A program made the position numbers and the translations under genes. Below, piece by piece: positions 36,623 through 47,765 of a stretch of DNA of 64,000 nt (positions within the stretch are counted from its first letter, which is position 1; each line of letters starts with the position of its first letter). The notes beneath the pieces are model-generated. The model did not search any database. It was not told the DNA's origin and saw only the letters and a list, made by a program, of their open reading frames with translations. This DNA is from Madurella fahalii. Lineage: Eukaryota; Ascomycota; Sordariomycetes; Sordariales. Where the stretch lies: positions 1,612,001 to 1,676,000 of the forward strand of contig CM056880.1 of NCBI GenBank assembly GCA_029876055.1, given 5' to 3'.

Positions 36623-38672
36623 AGGATCTTTTCATCTCCGGGTCTCCGTGGCGGGAGGGGGGGCGTAGCAGGTCGGCAGCCAGCGACGGAAGGGGGGTGC
36701 GGGTAGCCGCGCCCGTCTGTATAAATGTATATTACCGAGAACGTTCCACTGGCACAGTGCATCCTGAAGGCGTTTCCAATTAGATATGGGCATGTTGTTT
36801 TCCAATGATGCGCAAAGTTTTCACCGCCACGCTATTATTCTCTGCCTGATTGTCCCTTCTTGCATTATTGATAACGCCAGCCATAGGCAGGTGTGGATCT
36901 GGTTGTCGCTGGTGGGGGCCGTACGTCCTAGGGGTACTTGTTATGGCATCTCCACCGGGCTTGCTGCGGTGTTGAAGACATCCCGGTTCCTCATCCGAGA
37001 TGCGGTCGTCGGTCCGTTGATAGTGACGTATGACGTATCTTGGAGCAACATCAACTCCTAAATGGGTTGAGCCAATAGGTCGATGGAGAAAAGCGCACTT
37101 CAGTCCGGAAGACGGACAACAGGATTGGTTGTGTAGAAATATTTCATGATGGGGCGCATGAATTACTGCATCCTCGCTGGGAGGGCAGTGCCATAGGTTA
37201 GTTGCAGGACTAGTCGGCTCTCTCAACAACTTCCAGACCTCCCACCAAGCGGAACACCCGTCCTCCGAAGCTGGTTCCTTGAGCATGCTGGGAACTGACA
37301 GTATTAGAACAGGCATAGGGACGTATTTCCTAGCTAAGCTAGCCCGTAATCACAAGTCCATGGTTATAGCGGTGATTTGGGCCCATTTGTCCTAGTTGGT
37401 TGAATAGCCACAAACGCCGACTTACCTTACCAGCTACCACAACTCGCACTATTGGTATATACTTGTTGTACACGGAGTTCATAGGATCTACCTTACCTAC
37501 TCAAGCAAATCAATATATGTCATCTATACCTAACTAGTGGGTAGTTGCTATTGGGTACGTATTCGTATTTGTTGGCTCTTTGAATGCCAAAGCACTTTGA
37601 GCACCAGTAGTTGCTGTATAGTGAAGTTGCAACGTATAAAAGAGGCCGCCGGTGAGCGGAGCATATAGGTATATCAAGGGAGCTGGTCAGAGAAAGTAGG
37701 CGAACAGGGCATGACTTGGGGTTAGGGCACGAAGCACAATGAGAATAAGCCCTGCTTACAGACATTGTATACATCACAGCGGCCAACATTTTGTCCCCGA
37801 GACACTCGCTTCAAGGCGGAGTTTGAGAGCAAATAGAAACCAATATGGTGGTTACAGCGATCGGGCTCACGCGATGCTGCAGTACGCATATCGTGACGTT
37901 TATATTGGGACCTTGGACCTTGATTTACTACACGCTGTGGAGACATAACGTCTTAATTGTGCCTCGAGTATCATCTGAGCACGTGAACCATTCGCAATCT
38001 TTACATGTCAATGGTCCTGGAATGTGGAATAGCTCGCTGTCATAATTCCCGGTGACAAACGGTACCCGGACTAAACATTTGCCGCCGCCACCGACAGGTT
38101 ATTCATAGCTAACAAAGCCACACTAGAACTTATGCTACGAATACCTCTCCGCCGCCGGTGCACGCCTTGGGCCAACGTCTAGCTTTCTGCTATACGGCCG
38201 TTCATCGCCCATGTCCCATGCGTTCAATTTTTTTTTTTTTTTCGCCGCCATCACCGCCTGAAAGACAGAGCAGTAAAGCATGTCCGCGAAGTTTTCCATG
38301 CTAACCAAAATGAAGCTAAGCTAACCGCCCCGGGAAAGTACAACGTCCCCAGCGTATATCGACAGCGTTTTCAATACTCCCATACATAGACAAGCGAAAT
38401 ATACCTAACGGTCAGCAGCGTCTACCAAAGTTAATCAGCAGGATGCCCAGTCCACCGCTAATAAAACAATGCTTTTAAAACGCTAAATTACAAGCCCTGT
38501 GCCCCTTGGGTACATATTTATTCACCCCGCCCAGCAGTACCCCCACCATCCCGAGGGAAATCCAAACCACCTCCGTTATTAGAAAAATTAAGCCATTACC
38601 GCCAAGTTGGGTATTGCAAACCGTGCCAGCCCATGCCAAACCAAAGAATAGAAACTCGGAGCCCCAAGCGCC
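36623..38672. other. Convergent intergenic region
   Basis: 2 kb between KGD2 (+) and the permease gene (-). It becomes AT-rich at about 37320-37700 and holds a run of fifteen T at 38228-38242. No gene recognised; the AT-rich part could be an old decayed repeat. Confidence 0.4.
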
Positions 38673-41551
38673 TTACTTCATCCATACCCAAATCCACTGG
38701 ACCAAAGTATACAAGTTCTCCCTTGTAACCCCATTGTCTGGGAATTCGAGCCTTCCCTTTCGCTTCAAACTACCCGCCTGTACTGTGTTGCTCAAGTCGC
38801 CAGATTTATCGGCCCACCAGTCAGCGAAGCGCAATCTGTGCTTGCGAAGATTATAACCTAGGATAAGCAGCACGAAGACAGGTATCTGCATCCGATACAT
38901 GTTAGGCCGGTCCTGTTCATGAATTCTTTGAACGGAAAGGGCGGGAGTGGAAGATATAAGGTGGCGTAGTCTGCGAAAAGCAGCCACCGGAGAAGAGAGG
39001 GACTTACACCGATGTACGCGGCCACAAATTTGCGGACGTTGAAAGGATCAACAAACGCGCCGACTCCATTGAAAAATATCAGGATTATGCAAGCAACAAG
39101 GCCATAGGATGCCTTCAACCACTGGCCATGAGACTTGTACGGGTACAGCGGGTTGTCTCGGTCGTAGCTCGCTGCCTGGGACTCGGAGGTGTTCCCGTAC
39201 AGTTTAGCATTTTCGAGTCTACGCGTCCACAAGCTGTCAGCTAGACGCCCGGCTGCCAGGAGTACAGCGGAAGATAGCAAGACCCACGTTCTGAAAAAGA
39301 AGAGATATGTCGCACAAATGGTTGCATAGACGATGAGGCATGACACGGTACAGTTGTTTGCAAGCTCGTCCAGCCGCTGCAAAGGATACAGTCAGTACGA
39401 CCAGAGACGCTAGATGAGAGGACTACACTATACTCACCGCTCCTGGTGCGCCATTGCGCCCCATATAAGCCAGCATCATGATAGCCCCTGTGGCCAGGAC
39501 CGACCTCACCGGCACGCCTGAGCGACATTGTCGCAGGCGTCTCGTGATGAATTCGGGCCCCGTCTGGCCTCGCAAGGCAAGTGTATGCAAAACCCTAGTC
39601 GCGATGTACATGGAGTTGATAGCACAAGTAAAGGCCGAGAATACGAAGACGGCGTTGAAGAAGTGGGCCAGCTTTGGCAAGCCTGCCTCGACAACGGCAA
39701 TAATGAAGACGGAGCGTGCGCTCACTGACGTCGCTTTGCCATTGATGAAAGGGTGGTCCATCGGCACGACGAACGATGATGTTAGCATGGCGAGGGAGTA
39801 TAGGGTGACGGCACGCAGGTTAATTTTGCGGGCCGCCATCTTCATGCTCTCAACGTCGGCAAGGGCCTTGCTTTCTGCCGCCGTTGCAGCAACAATATCC
39901 ATGCCGATGTAGGAGAATAGCACATTTGTGAATGTTGTCCTGGTGTGCAAGCGCAGGTTAGCAGAAAGGTGATTCGCCGGGGGTGGTAGTGCCATTGCGG
40001 AAGAGGACGGCCGACGCACCAGATACCCAGAAGGGTTCCAAGGGAGCCAGTGATGATATGCTTGACCTCGAGGTTCTCGTCCTTGGAAGTGTAAACTTGG
40101 TTGAAGAACGAAAATGGCGTGTTCCAGTCTTTCAAAATGACATTAGTTTATGTTGGTTTAGCCACCCAGCACAAGGAGGAGTACGCACAGCGCGTCCCAA
40201 GCGGCTCCGTGTAGTATGCTCCTTCAAGCGCTACGCGGGAGATTTATTAGTTATCCGGGCCGTTGAAACACCCGAGGGGAAGGTCACTAACGTTGGATAA
40301 TCGATAAGAAGAACATCAACTACCCAGTGTGTCAGCAGGGGTACCTGGGTTGGTCTAGCAGCCAGTGAAGTGTACCATGATGAGCATTGTGATGAACATC
40401 AGCTTGAAACAACCGAATATGTACTCAAGCTCTCCAAATACCTGCGGAAGGTAACAATCAGCATCACGCGAGAGACGAACCTCATGCCCCATGTCGCTCC
40501 AACCAGCATACGTACCCGAACGGGGAGCATGTTGAGCAAGACCACCACAATGAGAAATACAGTGATCCACACGGCATTGTCGACGCGCTCGCCGACTTCC
40601 CAACTTAGGGAGGTTGTCCCATCTTCGTACCGGAACTTGATCGCATTCGACACGGCGACCAACTGCTCACCGGCGAGGACGGCGTATGCAAACCTTTTAC
40701 ACAGTCAGTAGTGGACACCAGGCACCCGGGACGAAGGATAAGTAGAGAAAGAACGGGATCCTAACCAGTACACCCAACCGACAGCGAAGCCGACACCACG
40801 GCTGACGAAGCGACGGGAGAACTCCATGACTGGAGCGTTGACGGGCATGAGGGCAGTCATCTCGCCCAGGCAGCTGATAACCGACGAGATGACTAGATTA
40901 AATAGCGGCATCAGCACCCGGCTGCCGTATTATATGGGGTTAGATAACTAGTGGCTCACCTGTTCCCATGAGCACGTAGCAGACGACTGCGCCGCCCGGT
41001 CCGGCACCGGCGAGCGATCTTCCGGACCCTAGAAACAAACCTACACGCAGCGCATAAGCCAATGTTTGGACGATATCCAGGGATGCAGCATGGGTCATAC
41101 CATTTCCGATGGTTCTGGAGAGGAAGAGAAACGGTCAGTCAAGAGAGGCCGAGGCAGGTGGACGAGTCTCGCTAAGTAGAGTGCTCACCCAGAGAATGCA
41201 ATCATCTTCACGTGCGAAATGTCCAATTAGTAATTGCATTCCCCACGGTAAATGGATAATTATCTCACGTTGATGTGCCGCTCATGCAACACTCGCCTGT
41301 TGTTATGCGAACACACTAGTTAGCAACATACTGCAGCGATCGAGGCGTGGCAGGCGACGTATGGAAAATTCGCATTACCATAGACTATCTCCACGGAACT
41401 CGCGGCGGTCTTCCGGAGCGACCGACTCGTCGAATCCGTGCAAAGTTGCCTCGCCATCGGGCTGCGGGCTCTGGTGGCCGGGGTGTGGAAAGATTTGCGG
41501 GTGTAAGGCTTCGGGCTTCTCGTAATCCATTGTCGAGCTCGACATTGACAT
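38673..41551 (-). CDS. Amino-acid permease (APC superfamily, YAT-type), 14-15 exons
   Basis: Predicted 648-aa (or 630-aa) plasma-membrane transporter. Exons: 41551..41379, 41296..41269, 41205..41189, 41114..41101, 41040..40960, 40892..40766, 40693..40516, 40441..40376, 40319..40292, 40230..40189, 40128..40020, 39939..39438, 39376..39008, 38885..38673; all phases agree. The product has the fungal permease hallmarks: ERHINMIAFSGTIGNGLFLGSG (TM1), GEMTALMPV with GFAVGWVYWFAY (TM3 region), SYIGMDIVAATAAES (TM6-7), RLDELANNCTVSCLIVYAT, and the loop YPYKSHGQWLKASYG before the last helices. A further 54-nt intron (39234-39287, GTGGGT...CTGACAG, phase-neutral) may be removed, which would give a better family match. 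Substrate cannot be told from sequence; transcript data are needed for the micro-exons. Confidence 0.82.
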
Positions 41552-43383
41552 GTGCGGAGTTGTGGGTTAACGGAGCCGCAGAGTGGCAGACAACAACAGC
41601 ACAAGGGGCACACACCGACCGGGGCGGGGCTGGGGGAGAGATAATAATTATATGCATCGCGACCTCCTGCATGGGTCTCCGCCAGCCTCTCGGCGCTGCC
41701 TCGAGAGAAACCCTGCGATACCTGGTACTGCACTGCGATCAAGACCGGCGGTAAAAATAATAGCTAATCAGATGGCGAGACAGCCCGTCCGACTTGGCCA
41801 GCCACGCGGGGCCCTCCTCACTGCCGAGTTCAGCTCGCCGTCTCCTTGCATGGAAAAGTGTGGCGGAAGGTGCGCCCACCCCTCATCTCGACTTCTCGCG
41901 TGCCGTTACCGTTGATGTGGTGCGGGTAAGGCGAGGGCAATCGGCGGAACAATGGCCCATTCTTACCCCTGCGCCTGCCACATGCATGGCTTCAATATGC
42001 AAACTAGATCAAGTAGATGTACCACAGTATCGGGCGGGCAGATAAGCCAGACATTGGCGGAGGGAGAGACATTAGGGACGTTGCCTGGTATGTGCGGCAA
42101 CGGTTGGTCAGAAACGCAAGACATTGGACTGAATGCGGTGCGCGCACTGCATACACCGACATACACTGCAGCTTGCATCGGGCCTTCATCCCAGAATGTC
42201 TACTGTGTGAAGTGGGCTTGAGTAACGCGGTTGCCCATCGAGAGGGGATCCAAGACATCGATGAGACAATCATACCTTCCATGTGTAAGGGTGTCGTGCA
42301 AAGGAGGTCTGCTTTGGCCCTTGGCTGAGCACGAGGCAGGTAAGCAGTCCATCATTAAAGGGTCGACGCATTTCAGGTTATGGCTCATTCTGCTGCTCGT
42401 CTGCGGCCAGTCCAAACAGCCACGCCGGCACAACCATCGGAATCCGCAAGCCACCTTGGGCGGGCATGGGGGAAGGGTGGCCCGGATCTGCGCGGGCACT
42501 TTCTGACGGTTTCCTTCCCCACCGCTAGTGTAACCTTATTTTGGACACAAAGCTTGGCTTCCCCTTGTCGTTCCCCGATGCCTCTCCACGATTGGCCCGG
42601 GCAGCACCCCACCTTCGACAGCCACCGTATCCCGCACCGTTCATCGAGTGCCGTGCATGCTAGTCCCGCAAACGCACCTATGCGGTGCCTATGACTCGGC
42701 TACCCGGAGATCCTGTGGGGCTCAGCCACTCGCTGCTCGAGATCCGATTCTTTCCTTTCTCGTGCCCTAGCGATTCTAAGTAGCACTTCTCGCAAGCCAA
42801 CCGGCACTCAGCCACCGTTGGCCGAACAGGCCAAGCTGCCGCTGGCGCGGCTGAGAGCCGATAAAAACAGTCCCCCTCCCGGGCCTGCGTGCCTTTAGTT
42901 CAACTTGGCTGAATTGATGGGGGAGGACGAGGTTTATTATGGATGTAACTTGCGTTGCTGCTCAAACCTGGCACCGCTTGCCGCTTGTCGGCACGCGCAG
43001 CATCCATCCCTCGACAAAAACACGCAGACCAGAGTCCCGGGCGTTCTGGGCGCCACCATTCGCTCCAAATTACCGCCGCCCACCACTGCCTACCCTTTGT
43101 GCCCCTCCCTACTGGCGGGCTACTGGTACCTGCCTACTGACCCACAAAGCCGGCAAAAAGACGATTTAGAAGAAAAGTTACTCACACGAGGAGGCAAGAA
43201 ATACACATAACAAGAGACTGGAGCAATCATCGGGCCTGGAGCACCACACAGGCGGTGCCCCGCAGCAACCCCGCAGCCCATATCGACACCTCGACCACAC
43301 GCGAAAGCCACAGCAACCAACCCAGTGTCTACCGAGCATAGCGCTGCACCTTATCGCAGGGGCGCGCCCCGGTGTCGCGTGCT
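41552..43383. promoter_or_regulatory. Divergent intergenic region, permease / propeller protein
   Basis: 1.8 kb between two divergent starts. Open frames present on both strands are short and mutually overlapping. No gene or RNA recognised. Confidence 0.4.
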
Positions 43384-46300
43384 ATGGCCGCCCCGACGCC
43401 CTCGTCGCTCTTCCTGCGACTAGCCAACACATGGAGGCATCTAGCCCTCCGCAGCGATGTCGATGACATTGTGCTCGAGCTGCTCGGCCGTTTCTCGCTC
43501 GAGAAGATCTATGCTTGCGCCAATGACCGAGAGGCCTACCAGAACCTTGTCATCGCTCTCCTCTCCCAGCTAAAGACCATCTTCGATCTCCAGCGGTTAA
43601 CCATCCCGGCCGAGAACGCCCATGTGGGCTGGTATCTCGGCTTCCTCGTCAGCTGGGAGGTGGCGCTGCGCTCTGTCGAGTTTATCCTCCAGGTCGTGAC
43701 CGAAGGCCGCGAGAGCCTGTGGGAACATCGGCAGCTGCGTGATAGGTACCTGGCCGAGTTTCTCCTCTCGGCCCTCCGCGTCCTCACGCTCCATCCCAAG
43801 GCGCCCACGAACCAGCGTGCGAGAGACCGTCGTGACCGCTTCGCGCGTGTCCACGGCTCGCTAGAGCAGGTGTTCGATAGCTACCCTGGGCCCAAGTCGT
43901 TCCTGCTCGAGGTGTGTAAGGAGGTGACGTACCAGCTGCACGTCGACCCCGACACGCTCGGCCTGCCTATGAAGCTGAGGTCTGAACTACCGAACCTGGC
44001 GTCGGAACTGGTACGCGACGCGGGCCACCTTTTTCTTCTGCTTCCTCTAGCCAGGCATGTGCACGAATCGCATCCCGGCCACTAGCTGACCCGATGACTA
44101 GTATCCCCTCGCCCCCTGCCTGCAGCCCGATTCCATCTCCGAGCTTGCGCCCTACGGCGGCTTCGCCAACTGGCTGGCCCAGTTTCTGGCGCTCCGGGAC
44201 GTGTCACAGTTTGTCGTTGCCGCTTCCATACAGTATGCCGCAAACAGAGAGACTCGCGATGTTCGCCTTCAGGCCTCGTCCGCCCGGGCGCGGAATGCTG
44301 TTCTGACAGCCCTTGACAACCTACGTATGCCCCCTAACTTGTCCAAGGTGGACATGGTGGCGGCCTTTAGCACCATTTTCCGTATTATACTCCCTGATAC
44401 GCTCGATCTTTCACGGCGCGACTTGTCCGGACCCCGTGTTGACGAGTGTGAACTGGATGCTCTCGACGCCCTCTGTACCAAACTCAAAGAGCGCCAGGTC
44501 ATCCATCGCCTTAGCGATAGGGAAATGGTGCACAACGTCTCGCAAGTAGTCAGGAACATTCTTCTGCAGGACGACCCCGGGGCCCGGTTTGCTCCCGCCC
44601 AACCGGGGCTGTATGCAGTGAACTGTCCCGGATGCCATCTGGCTGGAGCCTCACAGCTCAGGTCATCCGGCTTCAAGCTTCCGGTGCGTCTCTTTCTCCC
44701 CGTTCTTGGCTTTGTGGCGCGGTTCGGAATGGCGAATCCGCGGACCGCGAAGTTGGCGAAGTGGTGCTAATGTTCCCCTCCAAGTCCGATCCCGCGGGCG
44801 AGTCCGAGATGCGCCTTCCGCCACAATCGAGGTGTCTATATTGCAATGAGATCATCACTCTTGCTCGCGAGGTGCCACTCGCGAGGCAAACGTGGGAGTT
44901 GTTAGGGCCTCTTCAACCAGACGCAGACACAATCAACGTGGAACGACATCTCCCGACCCAGTTCCAACTCGGCCCACCGAAACCGGAGAACACAGGCTTG
45001 CTCCCTCCTGGCTATACCAGCATGTCTGGCACTGGGATTGAGAGATCGCGAGAGCCTGTGGTTTTTGCCCCTCCGCATCCTCCCAAACCAGCGCTTGGAA
45101 GCCCCACATTCATGGATTTGCCTGGTTCTGCGTATCCCGGGCCGGTGTCTCCCCAATCTCCCAACCCTTATCAGCCATCCATACATCTCCGTAGCGAACC
45201 CTCCCGTCCCGATGTATCCGTCGATCAAAAGAGAAAAGTCATGGAAGAAACAGAACCCACCTTTGCCCCACTGGACCAGAGTTTCTTGACGGAGCCGCCG
45301 CCGTTCTCGCACGACTCTCCGGGCTTCCGCAGGCAATTAGCTCCAGAGGAAACACATTTGATCCATACCCCTAGAACCGTCCCGTTAGTCACGTCATCTG
45401 AGAAGGGAAAGTCCAAATGGAGGCTGTTTACTGGTTCTAAAAAGGCTCCCGCGGTGACTGCAGCGGACTCGAGTTCACTGTCATCCACAACGTTGGAGGG
45501 CCAGAAGCTCGATGAGGTGTCACTTTCTGCACTCCTCGGTACACAGAAGTCACATTCGAGAGGGAAACCATCCAAGAGTGTCAATGTTCACCTCTCCCAG
45601 AGCTCCACGCTCGCTTTGTTTTGGACCCAGCTCGTGGTTCACGTGTGGGATGTTGGGACCTCACCTCCCACTATGGTGCGAGCTATCTTACCGGAGAGCA
45701 CATGCATTCTCGCTGCTGTAGCTAAGGTACACCTGGCTTACATCATCGGTACCAGAGACCAGAAACTTACGGTAAGTTTACCTCCCCCCCCTTTTTTTTC
45801 CCCTTCCACCGGGCTTATCGAATAGGATCCTGCACCATATTTTCTGTCTGTGGTTACATTCATTGACAAGGCACTTTGCAGTTGCGGATCTTGAACTTGC
45901 TACAGCCGTCAGCGCCTGCGGTCGAATACCGCATACCATCCTCCCTCTGGTGCAAGAGCATTGCGATCGATAGGGAAGAGAATTACGTAGTCGTTGGGTT
46001 CGAGAACGCTACAGTCCGCTTCTTCAATGCACGGACCGTAGAGCAACCTCGGGAAGATCGCCTTCACGCCTTTTACCACCAAGAATGCAAAAACTGCCCT
46101 TCCGTGGACACGCTGTCCTTCTCTAACGACGGACTCGTTCTGCTTGCTAGCACTAGAAATCCGAGGACCGGCCTCATACAAACGTTTTCCTGGCGTTTCC
46201 CCTTTCACACATTCCAGGAACTCACCTTGTGCCGATATCCCGTCCCGCTTCACGAATCCGAAGACAATGGGGTCTCGTCAGCGATATTCCGACCCGGTCA

Positions 46301-46944
46301 CAACGGTGAAGAGAACCTGGTCTGCATAACGACTTGGACACAGTCTGGCACGCCCATTTTGATCCAGCCCCAGGATGGGCACAGGAGCGAAGTCAGAACA
46401 GACATCTCTAGCAAACAGAGCAAACTCGGCAACCGGATACAATGCGCGGCGTTTTCTCAGTCGGGGAATGAATTGGTCATGGTCAACGACAAAGGTCACG
46501 TCTTCCAGGTCTCCAATCTTAATTCTAGCCCGATGGACGTGCGTAGGATTGCATCATCCAAAGAGCTGACAACGAAGTCGGATTCGTTTGCCATGTCATT
46601 CATGAGCTTCTCTGATGAAGAGCATGTTGTGATTGCATGGGCTGACTCGTCAAGGGCAACGGGCTGGATTAAGAAGATACCGGTAGCGTATAGGGTACGT
46701 TCCCCACTTTGTGTTCCACTCTCCTATCTACGAACGCTACTGACAAAATGTTGGTCCCCAGAGCCATTTTGGCGCGCTGGATACACCAGGTTTTGTCTAC
46801 GATGCATCATCCTTTGGTGAAACGGCAGAGCTCATAGAGCCGCCTAGACCACCAGTTGAATTAGCTGCTACAGAGAGAAGCCTAGCAGTGCCAGAGAGTA
46901 GCAATAAAAACCCGAAGAAGTCACTAGAGCTATTCAACCAATAG
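43384..46944 (+). CDS. Unrecognised 1055-aa protein with WD40-like C-terminus
   Basis: Exons 43384..44010, 44126..44683, 44785..45771, 45882..46694 and 46762..46944 (introns 115, 101, 110, 67 nt), all joined in phase 0. I do not recognise a named family. The first 420 residues are mainly helical and Leu-rich; residues about 400-415 hold a CxxC pair (CLYC); a Pro/Ser-rich disordered linker spans about 445-600. From about 635 on, repeated short strand patterns (for example WCKSIAIDREENYVVVGFENATVRFF, DTLSFSNDGLVLLAST, CAAFSQSGNELVMVNDKGHVFQV) look like a beta-propeller of WD40 type. The third exon start was set at 44785, the only AG in phase, preceded by a GCTAAT branch. The start is the first ATG in frame. 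The stop lies exactly where the AT-rich repeat block begins. Confidence 0.7.
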
Positions 46945-47651
46945 CACTAGGGATATAGAAATAAACCAAGAAACTGTAAATTAAAGTATAATATAATGGA
47001 TTTTTAAAAAATAGGTATAATATAATTATTTTCTATACTAAGTTGTATTCTAAAATATATAAAGTAATTGGGATCTTACTAATGCATTTACCTTATCAAC
47101 TGTATCTAGAAAGCTTTAAGCTAAGTACTTTTTCTAACCTAGGAGCTAATATATCAAACATTTAAGACTATAATCTTCTTAAAACTTCAGAAGCTAAAGT
47201 GATATAAAATAGGCTAGAACTATACTAACTCCAAGAGTCCATTGAATAATCCTTAGAGAATTATTTTCTATATGTTCTAGAGTTTTATTATATAATTCGT
47301 AATCAATAACTCCTAGAGTATTATAGATAATTTTGGAATAGGTACTTTATATATACTAACATAGTATATACAAATTTGGTAAATGTTATCTAGATTCGAG
47401 AATATAGAGATAGTTCGATATTAAGCGTTAATAAGATCTATAGCCTAGATAATGTAATCTATCTAACTCCTAGCTACCCTTACATTTAAACTATCCCAAT
47501 CTTATCAAAAACTAGCTATAACACTAGGATTAATAAAGATAATACACTAGGTAAATTAGATATTATAATGTAGCTAAATTAACTACAAACTCACTTAATT
47601 AGTTAAAGAACCTAAATTTTATAGATATCTCTTTCTAAATATTTCTTATAG

Positions 47652-47765
47652 AATTGGGAGTCGAAGAGACAGAAGAGGAAGTGGAGGTAGTAAACGAATC
47701 TGATGTCGAATACTAGAAGTCTTTAGATTCTTATATAAGTTCTTCCTTTTCTTTGCAACTTACTA
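47652..47765 (+). mobile_element. 3' tail fragment of a Tad1-like LINE, heavily mutated
   Basis: This stretch aligns with the end of the LINE at 63886-64000: GAATTGGGAG, the acidic Glu-rich codons, the GAATC/TGATGTCGAATA region, AGTCTT, and the final TTCTTTGCAACT. Differences are mainly C to T and G to A, so it is a second copy of the same family tail in the same orientation, more strongly mutated. Homology further upstream is not visible to me. Confidence 0.8.

Noticed and set aside
1..46944. Clustering of ribosome-biogenesis genes (GAR1, EMG1, JJJ1, SQS1) as a functional cluster
   Set aside because: They are separated by unrelated genes and lie on separate promoters; four in fifteen is suggestive but not evidence of an operon-like unit.
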